Source: Actinomadura xylanilytica (GTDB lineage: Bacteria > Actinomycetota > Actinomycetes > Streptosporangiales > Streptosporangiaceae). Taken from it: a DNA stretch of 64,000 nt. Each line of letters begins with the position of its first letter. The stretch's first letter is position 1. The notes under the pieces were generated by a model. The model saw nothing but the letters and a program-made list of their open reading frames with translations. It was not told the origin of the DNA and searched no databases. The position numbers and the translations under genes were made by a program. Shown here piece by piece: positions 43,571 through 51,892 of the stretch. Where the stretch lies: the NCBI RefSeq assembly GCF_030283145.1, contig NZ_JASNWE010000001.1, forward strand, positions 1,115,751 to 1,179,750. Reading direction: 5' to 3'.

Positions 43571-43885
43571 CGCGCGGCTCCCTGCGCCGGACCCCGGACC
43601 TCGATCCTGACTCCGAATCCCGACCTTTTACTTATTCATCCCATTTAATTGGGATATTTAGATTGTGTCCGCGGTCACAGGACGAGTCAACACTTGTAGC
43701 TATTATTTGTCGAGGCGGCGGAGACGAAAATTGACGACGAGAACTCCCAGGCGGAAGAAGTTCCCGACGCTGCGAAGGAACGGCGCGAAGGGGCGGCGCG
43801 GTTCGCGGCGTTTATCGCTCTCTGGGTGATTCATCCCACCGGCCCGAACCTCAGGTGTCCGATCCGGTCCCGCCGATCGATCCGG
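43571..43885. other. AT-rich intergenic region
   Basis: About 315 bases, of which 43615-43720 is strongly AT-rich for this genome (TTTTACTTATTCATCCC, then an inverted repeat). It is probably the promoter region of the 43223-43570 gene. I see no gene in it. Confidence 0.6.
43638..43655. promoter_or_regulatory. AT-rich inverted repeat ATCCCA-N6-TGGGAT
   Basis: Six-base arms flank TTTAAT within the AT-rich island upstream of the minus-strand hypothetical gene. A single protein-binding site is plausible. Confidence 0.4.
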
Positions 43886-45193
43886 TCAGGTCCGCACCGC
43901 CTCGTCCACGCTCTCCAGCGCGCCGATCAGGATGCCCAGCCCCTCGGCGGCCTCCTCGCCGGTCAGGTTCAGCGGCGGCGCCATCCGCAGCACGTTGCCG
44001 TACAGGCCGCCCTTGCCCACCAGCAGACCACGTGCGCGCGCCGCCTCCATCGCCGCCGCGGCGAGCGCCGGGCCCGGCCCGCCGGTGCCGGGGTCCACGA
44101 GCTCGACGGCGAACATCAGCCCCTTGCCGCGCACCGCCCTGACGCTCGGCAGCCGCCCGGCCGCCTCCTCCAGCCCGCCGATGAGGAACGCGCCCTGCTT
44201 GGCGGCGTTGGCCTGGAGGTCGTGGCGCAGCACATAGTCGAGGGTCGCGTTCGCGGCGGCCATCGACAGCGGGTTGCCGCCGAACGTGGACAGCCCCACG
44301 GCGGTCGGCCCGTCCATCAGCTCCCCGCGCGCGACGACGCCGCCGACGGCGAAGCCGTTCCCCAGCCCCTTGGCGAACGTCATCATGTCCGGGACCACAC
44401 CGTGGTTCTCGATGCCGAAGAACCCCTGGCCGGTGCGTCCCCACCCGGTCTGCACCTCGTCGGAGACGAACAGGATCCCGTGCTCGTCCAGCACCTCCTT
44501 GTAGGCGGCGAACAGGCCGTCCGGCGCCATCGTGAACCCGCCGACCCCCTGGATCGGCTCGGCGATCAGCGCGGCGACGTCACCGCCGGCCGCGGCGGCG
44601 AGCACATGCCGCAGGTCCTGCACGCAGGCGTCGATGTACGCGGCGTCGGGCATCCCGGCGAACAGCGGCCGGTCGCGGTCGGCGCCGTGCAGGAAGTGCA
44701 CGTTGAGCGGCGAGTACGGCACATTCGTCCACGCCCGGTTGCCGGTGACGCCCATCGCGCCGAAGGAGCGGCCGTGGTAGGCCTGCCGCATCGCGAGGAC
44801 CTGGTCGGTCCGGCGGGCGCGGACGGCCAGCAGCAGCGCGGTCTCGTTCGCCTCGGTGCCCGAGTTGGTGAAGAAGACCTTGGCGTCCGGGATCCCGGAC
44901 AGCCGCGCGATCTTCTCGGCCAGCTCGACCTGCCCGCGCAGCAGGTACGCGGTCGAGGTGTGCACGACACCGGTCGCGAGCTGGCGCTCCACCGCCTCCC
45001 GCACCTCGGGCACGGCATAACCGATCATGTTGCTCAGGATGCCGGTGAAGAAGTCCAGGTACCGGCCGCCCTCGGCGTCGGTCACGCGGGCGCCCGCGCC
45101 ACCGGCGATCTCGATGGGTTCGTCGTAGTTGAGCGCCAGCCAGGACGGCATGACCGCCCGGTGGCGCCTGAGCAGACGCGCGTGTTCCGCCAT
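43886..45193 (-). CDS. Class III PLP-dependent aminotransferase
   Basis: A 435-residue fold-type I aminotransferase. Motifs are FFTNSGTEANETALLLAVRA, the Asp that binds the pyridine nitrogen in LFVSDEVQTGWGRTG, and the Schiff-base lysine in MTFAKGLGNGFAVGGV. Members transfer omega-amino groups (4-aminobutyrate, beta-alanine, ornithine) or act as AGXT2-like enzymes. It diverges from a PucR-family regulator, an arrangement found in purine, pyrimidine or GABA catabolism, so a nitrogen-scavenging role is likely but the substrate is unproven. The ATG at 45193 fits the family length; its ribosome binding site is weak. Confidence 0.9.
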   Translation of the reverse strand: MAEHARLLRRHRAVMPSWLALNYDEPIEIAGGAGARVTDAEGGRYLDFFTGILSNMIGYAVPEVREAVERQLATGVVHTSTAYLLRGQVELAEKIARLSGIPDAKVFFTNSGTEANETALLLAVRARRTDQVLAMRQAYHGRSFGAMGVTGNRAWTNVPYSPLNVHFLHGADRDRPLFAGMPDAAYIDACVQDLRHVLAAAAGGDVAALIAEPIQGVGGFTMAPDGLFAAYKEVLDEHGILFVSDEVQTGWGRTGQGFFGIENHGVVPDMMTFAKGLGNGFAVGGVVARGELMDGPTAVGLSTFGGNPLSMAAANATLDYVLRHDLQANAAKQGAFLIGGLEEAAGRLPSVRAVRGKGLMFAVELVDPGTGGPGPALAAAAMEAARARGLLVGKGGLYGNVLRMAPPLNLTGEEAAEGLGILIGALESVDEAVRT

Positions 45194-45283
45194 GACCGGA
45201 GTCTGCTCGGAACGCGCGCGCCCGAATCCCGGTGAATACACCCTGTAAGGCCGCTGCCCCGCTGTGTTGACAGCATGTCCCGA

Positions 45284-45289
45284 TATCAT
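45284..45289 (+). promoter_or_regulatory. -10 box of a probable leaderless pucR promoter
   Basis: TATCAT lies eight bases before the ATG at 45298 and there is no ribosome binding site. A TTGACA at 45267 is too close (11 bases) to be its -35 element. Confidence 0.35.
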
Positions 45290-45297
45290 CCGTGCCG

Positions 45298-46911
45298 ATG
45301 CTTCCGACCCTGGACGACGTGCTCCAGCTCGACGCGGTGCGCCGCGGGCAGCCGCGCGTCGTCGCCGGCGCCGACCGGACCGGCAACCGGATCCGCTGGG
45401 TGCACGTGGCCGAGGTCGACGACATCGCGCACCTGCTGCACGGCGGCGAACTGGTGCTGACCACCGGCATCGCCCTGCCCGACGACCCCGGCCGGCTGCG
45501 CGCCTACATCGCCGAGCTGGCCGAGGTCGGCGTCAGCGGGCTGATGGTCGAGCTCGGCCGCCGCTACGCCCGCGCCCTCCCGGCCGCGCTGACCGCCGCG
45601 GCCGAGCACCACGGCCTCCCGGTGGTCGTGCTCGCGCACGAACCGGTGTTCGTCGACATCACCGAGTCGGTGCACGCGCGGATCGTCCAGGACCAGTTCG
45701 CCGAGCTGCGCGCCTCCGAGCGGCTGCACGAGATCTTCACCCAGCTCTCGGTGGAGGGCGCCTCCACCGACGAGGTCGTCCGCCAGGTCGCCGCGCTCGC
45801 CGGGTACCCCGTCGTCCTGGAGAACCTCTCCCACCGGGTGCTGGCCGCCGACGCGGGCGGCGGCGACCCGGCCCGGCTGCTCTCGGCCTGGGAGACCCGG
45901 TCCCGCGCGGTGCGGCCCGAGCGGCGCACCGCCTACGACGCCTCGTCCGGCTGGCTGGTCACCACGGTCGGCGCCCGCGGCGAGGACTGGGGCCGCCTGA
46001 TCGTCGTGCTCGGCTCGTCCCCCACCGCCCGCGACACGGTGCTGATCGAACGGGCCGCCACCACCCTCGCGCTCGGCCGGCTGCTCGACCGGCACGCCGA
46101 GAGCCTCGAACGCCAGGCGCACGGCACGATCCTGACCCGCATCCTCGCGCACTCCTACTCCGACCCCCACGAGGCCGCCGCGCGGGCCCGCGCCCTCGGC
46201 GTCCCCCTGTCGGGACGGCGCCTGCTCGGCGTCGTCCTGCGCCGCCGCACCCCGCCCGCGACCGCCGCGCCCGAGCTCGCCGAGCTGGCCGAGGCCGCCG
46301 CCGCGGCCTGTAAGAACGCCCGCCTGGCCGCACTGGTCGGCATCCTGGACGAGGGCGGCCCGCAGGCTCGCGTCGGCGTCCTGGCCTCACTGCCCGCCCG
46401 CGCCGACGCCGAGACCGCGCTCGCCGAGGTCGCCACCCGCGTCCGCGCCCGCACCGGCGGCGACTGCGTCATGGCCGCCGGTTCGCTCGTCGACTCGGTC
46501 CGCGACGTGCGCCGCTCGTTCCAGGAGGCCGAGCAGGTCGCGGACGTCGCCTGCCGGGGCTCGGGCGCCCGCCTGTTCTACCGGCTCCCCGACCTGCGGC
46601 TGCGCGGCCTCCTGCACCTCCTCCGCGACGACGTCCGCATGCAGACGTTCGTCGAACGCGAGCTCGGCCGCCTCCTGGAGTACGACGCGCAGCACGGCAG
46701 CGACCTCACCCGCATGCTGGAGCTCTACCTGGACGCGGGCCGCAACAAGGCGGTGGCCGCGCAGCGCGCCCACCTGTCCCGCCCAGCCTTCTACCAGCGC
46801 CTCCACCGCATCGAACGCGTCCTGGACGCCGACCTCGACGACGTCGAGTCCTGCGTGTCCTTCCACGTGGCGCTGCTGGCCCTCAGCTCCGTCCGCTGGG
46901 AACACCCCTGA
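45298..46911 (+). CDS. PucR-family transcriptional regulator
   Basis: A 537-residue regulator of the PucR/CdaR class: N-terminal purine-catabolism domain (LPTLDDVLQLDAVRRGQPRV, about residues 1-125), a central GGDEF-like region and a C-terminal helix-turn-helix (YLDAGRNKAVAAQRAHLSRP then AFYQRLHRIERVL). The divergent class III aminotransferase is the likely target. A GTG two codons upstream is possible, but the -10 position favours the ATG as a leaderless start. Confidence 0.88.
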   Translation: MLPTLDDVLQLDAVRRGQPRVVAGADRTGNRIRWVHVAEVDDIAHLLHGGELVLTTGIALPDDPGRLRAYIAELAEVGVSGLMVELGRRYARALPAALTAAAEHHGLPVVVLAHEPVFVDITESVHARIVQDQFAELRASERLHEIFTQLSVEGASTDEVVRQVAALAGYPVVLENLSHRVLAADAGGGDPARLLSAWETRSRAVRPERRTAYDASSGWLVTTVGARGEDWGRLIVVLGSSPTARDTVLIERAATTLALGRLLDRHAESLERQAHGTILTRILAHSYSDPHEAAARARALGVPLSGRRLLGVVLRRRTPPATAAPELAELAEAAAAACKNARLAALVGILDEGGPQARVGVLASLPARADAETALAEVATRVRARTGGDCVMAAGSLVDSVRDVRRSFQEAEQVADVACRGSGARLFYRLPDLRLRGLLHLLRDDVRMQTFVERELGRLLEYDAQHGSDLTRMLELYLDAGRNKAVAAQRAHLSRPAFYQRLHRIERVLDADLDDVESCVSFHVALLALSSVRWEHP

Positions 46912-47012
46912 CCCACCGCTCCGCGCCTTCCGGGGTCTCGCAGGGTCGCTGGTTGATAGCCTTGAGTGTCCGGGACCGAGCGACCTCGGAGCACCATCCC
47001 AGGAGGACATCC

Positions 47013-47654
47013 ATGACGGCGGAGCCCATGCCCGAATACGGACCGGCGTCCGCGCCGGAGCCCCAGCCCCGGTCCGACCACCTGACCGCCGTGCCGGACT
47101 GGCTGATTCCCCCAGCGGACGGCTTCACCGCCGAAGACCTCGATCGCCTTCCGCAATTGCCCCCTCACACTGAGCTGATCGATGGCAGCCTGGTCCTGGT
47201 GAGCCCCCAGTCCAGTTTCCACACGCTGACGATGGATCTTCTTGTCAACGGCCTCCGCCGCTCCGTCCCGGAGATGATGCGCGTCCGCCGGGAAATGACC
47301 GTCACTCTCGGGCGGCGGCAGCGTCCCGAGCCCGACCTGATGGTGCTGCGGGCCGAGGCGGTGACCGGGCCGGAGGAGACCGGCTACCGGCCCGAGGACG
47401 TCGTACTGGCGGTCGAGGTGGTGTCCCCCGACTCGGTCGAGCGGGACCGTGAGCGCAAGCCGGCGCTCTACGCCAGGGCGGGGATCCCCCATTTCTGGCG
47501 GGTGGAGAAGAACGAGGGGCGCCCGGTCGTCTACGTCCACGAGATCGACCCGGCCACCGGCGCCTACGTGGCGACGGGGATTCACCATGACCGGCTCAAG
47601 CTCACCGTGCCGTTCGACGTCGACATCGACCTGACGGAGATCGACCGGCTCTGA
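47013..47654 (+). CDS. Uma2-family (DUF820) endonuclease-like protein
   Basis: A 213-residue protein with a Uma2 PD-(D/E)XK nuclease fold. The catalytic acids are in RPEPDLMVL and LAVEVVSPDS, and the lysine in RERKPALYARAGIPHFW. AGGAGG six bases ahead of the ATG is near ideal. Uma2 genes are numerous in filamentous actinobacteria and cyanobacteria, often beside mobile elements, but their role is not established. It converges with the flavin oxidoreductase gene. Confidence 0.85.
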   Translation: MTAEPMPEYGPASAPEPQPRSDHLTAVPDWLIPPADGFTAEDLDRLPQLPPHTELIDGSLVLVSPQSSFHTLTMDLLVNGLRRSVPEMMRVRREMTVTLGRRQRPEPDLMVLRAEAVTGPEETGYRPEDVVLAVEVVSPDSVERDRERKPALYARAGIPHFWRVEKNEGRPVVYVHEIDPATGAYVATGIHHDRLKLTVPFDVDIDLTEIDRL

Positions 47655-47681
47655 CCGGCGGACGGGCGGGGGCTCGCGGAG

Positions 47682-49658
47682 TCAGCCGAGTTCGGCGACG
47701 GCACGGTGGGCGGCGTCGATGGCGGCGTCGGCGTAGGCGCGGTTCTGCGAGTCGGAGTTGGCGATGGTCACCCGCCCGTACGGCTGGCGGCCGATCACCG
47801 AGGGCAGCGGGCCGTCCGGCCAGAACTGCGCCCAGGGACGGCCGTACTCCAGCGCGTAGCCGTGGCCCCAGCGGTTGACCGTGATCCCCTGGATGTCCTG
47901 GGCGGGGTCGAAGCCGCCGCCGGACAGCAGCCGGGTGAGCTGGTCGCGGATGGTGCGCTCATAGGAGGCGAACGGCTTGCCGAACAGCTCCCGGCGGCCC
48001 GGTCCGATCCCGCCGCGCGGGTTGGGGTTCGGCTTGGTCGCCATCTGGATCATGTGCACCAGGATCGGCTGCTCGGGGTCCTTGGAGAACTCGTAGCCGC
48101 CCATGCTGACCGGGTAGTCGAGCTCGGCGACGCACCACTCACCGCTGAGGAAGCGGGTGTGGCTGATGTGCAGCTTCTCCCACGCCCGCCAGTTGCTCAG
48201 CTGGACCATGGTGTAGACCATCGGCAGCTTGGTGCCGAAGAACAGGCCCTCCTTCTGCTCGGTCGGCAGGTCCTGCATGAGGTAGGGGACCATCGTGCCG
48301 TAGCAGGCCATCACCACGCCGCCCGCCGTGCATTGATAGACCTTGCCGTCCCGGACGAAGTTGACGTCGACGGTCTTGGAGCCGATGCTGCCGCCGGTGT
48401 GCTGGACGCGCACGCACGGCGCGTTCAGCCGCAGCCGCACCTGCTCGCCCGCCACGTCCAGCTTGCTGTAGTCGATCCGGGCGAGGGGCTCCTCGTCGAG
48501 GGTGCGGGGCGCGCCGGTGCCGGGGATGAGCCGCCCGAGCAGGAGCTTGCAGACCCCGTTGTTGCCGTCGGGGAAGTGGTAGATGTAGGGCTCGTCGGTG
48601 TCCCACTGGAGCTGGACGGTGGGGCCGCAGAACCGGTAGGGCTTGGAGCGATCCAGCTTGAGCCCGGAGAAGCCGGGGTAGTCCAGCGCCCAGGAGTCGA
48701 TGGCGCCGAACGCGTCGATGCCGAACCCCCATTCGTCGCTGGTGTAGGTCTGCATGTAGTCCAGGACCTCCCGCGGCATCCGCGCCACGTCGCGCAGGTA
48801 CTCCAGGTAGGTGAGCCCGACCAGTTTCATCTTCTTCTGCGCGTCGCTGAGGCCCGGGAGGTAGTCCTTGGGGTTGTCCTGGAGTTCCAGGAAGGCGGTC
48901 TTGGCCGCGGCCGACATCGGCGCGTTCTTCAGCGTCTCGGCGGTCTGCGTGTCGCCGTCCATGACCGCGAGGAAATCGCGGCCGAACTGCTCGTTGGTGA
49001 AGAAGTCGGAGTCGTTCAGTTTCCAGCGCTCGTTGAACTTCTGGTCGTAGAACTTCTCGAACTTCTTGGGTTCGATGCCGAGTTCGGCCAGCAGCCCCTT
49101 GGCCACCGGGCTCCAGGCCGACGGGGCCTCGATCGACTGCGATCCGCCGTATCCGATGAGCAGCTTCCCGTCGGGGTAGAACTCGTTGCGCCGGGCGTGC
49201 CCGCCGAAGTCGTCGTGGTTGTCGAGGATGAGCACCGAGGCGCCCGGATGGGCCTTGCGGTAGAAGTAGGCCGCGCTCAGGCCGCTGATGCCGGAGCCCA
49301 CCACGACCAGGTCGTAGTGCTCGCCGGTCGAGGTGATCGGACGGCTGCCCGACCAGAAGATGCCGTCGCGCAGCTCGTGCGGGATGCGCATCGAGGGGTT
49401 GGTGCTGCCGCGCAGGCCGGTCATCGCGGGCGGGTAGGACGGGTTGCCCTGCCCGGCGTAGTTCCAGCCGTTCGGCGGCGTGGTGACCTCGTTGATGCCG
49501 CCCCAGGAGCCCGCGGCGCATCCGGAGAGCGCGCCCCCGACCACCAGCCCGCCCGCGGCCACCGCCATTCCGTCCAGGAAGTCCCGGCGGCTGATCTTCC
49601 TGTCCATTCCGAGCTCACGATCAGAATGGACAGGCTTGTACGAATTATCCCCCGACAT
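47682..49658 (-). CDS. Tat-exported FAD-dependent oxidoreductase (spermidine dehydrogenase-like)
   Basis: A 658-residue flavoprotein. The N-terminus has a twin-arginine signal, ISRRDFLDGMAVAAGG, followed by a lipobox-like ALSGC, so it is probably exported folded and lipid-anchored. The FAD motif is LVVVGSGISGLSAAYFYRKA with DNHDDFGGHARRNEF after it, the pattern of bacterial spermidine dehydrogenase (SpdH) and related amine oxidases. The GGGGG before the ATG supports the start. It diverges from an antibiotic-kinase-like gene over a 156-base AT-richer region. The substrate (polyamine or other amine) is inferred only from similarity. Confidence 0.85.
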   Translation of the reverse strand: MSGDNSYKPVHSDRELGMDRKISRRDFLDGMAVAAGGLVVGGALSGCAAGSWGGINEVTTPPNGWNYAGQGNPSYPPAMTGLRGSTNPSMRIPHELRDGIFWSGSRPITSTGEHYDLVVVGSGISGLSAAYFYRKAHPGASVLILDNHDDFGGHARRNEFYPDGKLLIGYGGSQSIEAPSAWSPVAKGLLAELGIEPKKFEKFYDQKFNERWKLNDSDFFTNEQFGRDFLAVMDGDTQTAETLKNAPMSAAAKTAFLELQDNPKDYLPGLSDAQKKMKLVGLTYLEYLRDVARMPREVLDYMQTYTSDEWGFGIDAFGAIDSWALDYPGFSGLKLDRSKPYRFCGPTVQLQWDTDEPYIYHFPDGNNGVCKLLLGRLIPGTGAPRTLDEEPLARIDYSKLDVAGEQVRLRLNAPCVRVQHTGGSIGSKTVDVNFVRDGKVYQCTAGGVVMACYGTMVPYLMQDLPTEQKEGLFFGTKLPMVYTMVQLSNWRAWEKLHISHTRFLSGEWCVAELDYPVSMGGYEFSKDPEQPILVHMIQMATKPNPNPRGGIGPGRRELFGKPFASYERTIRDQLTRLLSGGGFDPAQDIQGITVNRWGHGYALEYGRPWAQFWPDGPLPSVIGRQPYGRVTIANSDSQNRAYADAAIDAAHRAVAELG

Positions 49659-49719
49659 CGCATCCCCCGATCACAAGCCCCTGAGAAGATCTTCCACACA
49701 CCGCGCCGGCAAAACAAGC

Positions 49720-49741
49720 ACCGCCGAATGCGGGCGGTTTT
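49720..49741 (+). promoter_or_regulatory. Hairpin with T run in the leader of the phosphotransferase gene
   Basis: ACCGCC and GGCGGT form a 6-bp stem with a 7-base loop, ending directly in TTTT, about 75 bases before the phosphotransferase ATG. T runs after hairpins are rare in this GC-rich DNA, so an attenuator is possible. Confidence 0.4.
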
Positions 49742-49814
49742 GTCCCTGTTCATCGAACCCGATGGGCGATATAGGCTGTTCTGCGACCACGCATTCGACA
49801 TTCATGGGGAGCGC

Positions 49815-50726
49815 ATGCTCGACGTGCCCGCCGGTCTGACCGCCACGCAGACCAAGTACAACGGCGAAAAGGGACGGGCCTGGGTCGCGGCCCTCCCCGG
49901 GCTGACGGCCGGAGCCCTGGACCGCTGGGATCTGCGCGTCGACGGGCCGTCCCGGCACGGCATGGCGGCGCTCGTCCTCCCCGTGCGCCGCGCCGACGGC
50001 GCCGAGGCCGTGCTCAAGCTCCAGCTTCTCGACGAGGAGACCGAGAGCGAGCCCGTGGCGCTCCGGCTCTGGGACGGGCAGGGCGCCGTGCGGCTGCTCG
50101 ACGAGGACCCGGCGGCGGGCGCGCTACTGCTGGAACGGCTCGACGCCGACCGCACGCTGGCCGCGCTGCCGGGCGACCTCGACGCGCTCCGCGTCCTGAC
50201 CGGGCTGCTGGCCCGGCTGGTCGCGCTGCCCGCGCCCGCGGGCGTCCGGCGGCTCGCCGACATCGCGCGCGCGATGCTCGCGCAGGTGCCGGACGCCCTC
50301 GCCTTCCTGACCGACGACCGGCAGCGGCGCCTGACCGAGGTCTGCGCGGCGGCGGTGACGGACCTGGCGGACGAGCCCGGCGACCGCCTCCTGCACTGGG
50401 ACCTGCACTACGACAACGTCCTGGCCGGAACGCGCGAGCCGTGGCTCGCGATCGACCCCAACCCGCTGGCCGGCGACCCCGGGTTCGACCTGATGCCCGC
50501 CCTGGACAACCGCTGGGACGACATCGTGGCGACCGGCGACGTCGCGCGCGCCGTCCGCCGCAGGTTCGACCTGATGACCGAGGTCCTCGGCCTCGACCGC
50601 GGCCGCGCCGCCGGCTGGACGCTGGGCCGCGTCCTTCAGAACACCCTGTGGGACATCGAGGACGGCGAGCCCGGGATGAACGACGTCCAGCTCGCGGTCG
50701 GCGAGGCGCTCCTCCCCCGCCTCTGA
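49815..50726 (+). CDS. Aminoglycoside/hydroxyurea phosphotransferase family protein (APH(6)-like)
   Basis: A 303-residue small-molecule kinase of the aminoglycoside 6-phosphotransferase/hydroxyurea-resistance family. The catalytic loop is LLHWDLHYDNVL (Asp and Asn) and the metal-binding segment is AIDPNPLAGDPGFDL. The N-terminus MLDVPAGLTATQTKYNGEKG matches relatives, and GGGGAG precedes the ATG at 49815. An in-frame ATG at 49728 would add 29 residues and overlap a hairpin. Many chromosomal members have no proven resistance role. It diverges from the Tat flavoprotein gene. Confidence 0.87.
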   Translation: MLDVPAGLTATQTKYNGEKGRAWVAALPGLTAGALDRWDLRVDGPSRHGMAALVLPVRRADGAEAVLKLQLLDEETESEPVALRLWDGQGAVRLLDEDPAAGALLLERLDADRTLAALPGDLDALRVLTGLLARLVALPAPAGVRRLADIARAMLAQVPDALAFLTDDRQRRLTEVCAAAVTDLADEPGDRLLHWDLHYDNVLAGTREPWLAIDPNPLAGDPGFDLMPALDNRWDDIVATGDVARAVRRRFDLMTEVLGLDRGRAAGWTLGRVLQNTLWDIEDGEPGMNDVQLAVGEALLPRL

Positions 50727-50778
50727 AGCGAACGCACGGCCGCACGGAACCTCCACATCCGGCTGCTTGGATCACCGC

Positions 50779-50976
50779 ATGACGCAACCGAACCCGATCG
50801 ACTATCTGGACCAGGTCGCCGCCGCGGTGCTCGGCCTGCGCCGCAACACCGCGCGGGCGGTCGAGGCCGGCCGTCTCGGCGCGGCGGCGGGCGGTGGTCC
50901 AGCGGCTTGCCGAAGCCGAACGTGCCGACGATCGCCTCGGGCCTGTCCCAGCGGCCGTGGCACATCACCTCGCTGA
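50779..50976 (+). pseudogene. Possible decayed gene fragment
   Basis: An open frame of 65 residues that starts well (PNPIDYLDQVAAAVLGLRRN, a plausible amphipathic helix) but becomes Arg/Pro/Cys-rich after residue 37, as random GC-rich frames do. On the opposite strand the second half reads MCHGRWDRPEAIVGTFGFGK, which also looks like real protein. The region may be the junction of two gene remnants. I do not recognise either. Confidence 0.3.
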
Positions 50977-50998
50977 CCTTGATCGCGTCGATCCGCGG

Positions 50999-51835
50999 TC
51001 AGCCGCGGCCCCTGCCGAGCAGGCGCAGCAGGTCGGGGTCGGTGGCGAACAGCCGGTCGAGCTCGTCGGCGCCCAGCCGCTCGGCGAGGATCTGGAGCAC
51101 GAGGTCCTGGCGGACGTACTCGGCCGCCATCAGCGCGACGGCCGGATCGGCGGTGTAGATGCCCCACGCCTCGCCGTCGCCGAACCCGCCCACGACCGCC
51201 TCGCGCCGGTCGCCGACGACCACGATCAGTCGGTAGCCGAGATCCTCCAGCACCGTCTCGGGCGCGGAGAACCGGTGCTCGCGGACGTTTCCGGCGCGGT
51301 CCTCCAGCGGGCCCTCCTTGCCGAAGGTGATCACCGACACCTCGACGCCGCGGTCCGCCGCCTCGCGCACCCGCGGGCCCAGCCGGCGGGTCTCCTCGGG
51401 CCAGATCGACAGGAACAGGTCGCGGCGGGCACCCGCGATCACGTCCCCGGCGCGGGCCAGCATCGCCTCGGCGTCCTTGAGGTTGTGGATCAGGTGCGCC
51501 TCGGGGGCGGCGACGACGGCGGGCAGCGCGGCCTGCAACGCCTCGACGGACCCGTCGAACTCCCGGCGCATCCGGTCGAGCAGCGCGGCGGGCGGCAGCG
51601 GCAGGTAGTCGGTGGCGTCGGACGAGCCGCGCACCTCGTAGGCGGCGCCGCGCGCGACGAGCTTGCCGAGCGTCTCGTAGACCGTGCTGCGCGGGACGCC
51701 GGAGCGCTTGGCCACCTCGTACCCGTTGACCGGCCGTCCCGCCGCGACGAGCGCGACGTACGCCTTGGCCTCGTACCCGGACATGCCGAGGCGCTGGAGA
51801 TGGTCCAGGACGTCCCGCGTGCTCACCGCCGTCAT
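50999..51835 (-). CDS. TrmB-family transcriptional regulator
   Basis: A 278-residue regulator with an N-terminal TrmB winged helix (LGMSGYEAKAYVALVAAGRP, then VPRSTVYETLGKLVARG, residues 16-70) and a C-terminal TrmB-associated, phospholipase D-like domain. Archaeal relatives sense sugars; the bacterial versions are largely unstudied. The stop is followed in the same frame by an unusually protein-like stretch (50900-50998), so an older longer form is conceivable. Targets are unknown. Confidence 0.84.
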   Translation of the reverse strand: MTAVSTRDVLDHLQRLGMSGYEAKAYVALVAAGRPVNGYEVAKRSGVPRSTVYETLGKLVARGAAYEVRGSSDATDYLPLPPAALLDRMRREFDGSVEALQAALPAVVAAPEAHLIHNLKDAEAMLARAGDVIAGARRDLFLSIWPEETRRLGPRVREAADRGVEVSVITFGKEGPLEDRAGNVREHRFSAPETVLEDLGYRLIVVVGDRREAVVGGFGDGEAWGIYTADPAVALMAAEYVRQDLVLQILAERLGADELDRLFATDPDLLRLLGRGRG

Positions 51836-51892
51836 GCTACGCGCCGCCGCACGGCCGGACCGATCGAGGCCGGGAGAGCGCCCGGCGCACCC

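Noticed and set aside
43700..43860. Open frame with protein-like, acidic-helical codons (IDDENSQAEEVPDAAKERRE)
   Set aside because: No ATG, GTG or TTG start is available after the upstream TAG before it runs antisense into the aminotransferase gene; kept only as a possible remnant.
45267..45289. TTGACA and TATCAT as a canonical -35/-10 pair for pucR
   Set aside because: The spacer is only 11 bases, too short for a housekeeping sigma promoter; only the -10 was kept.
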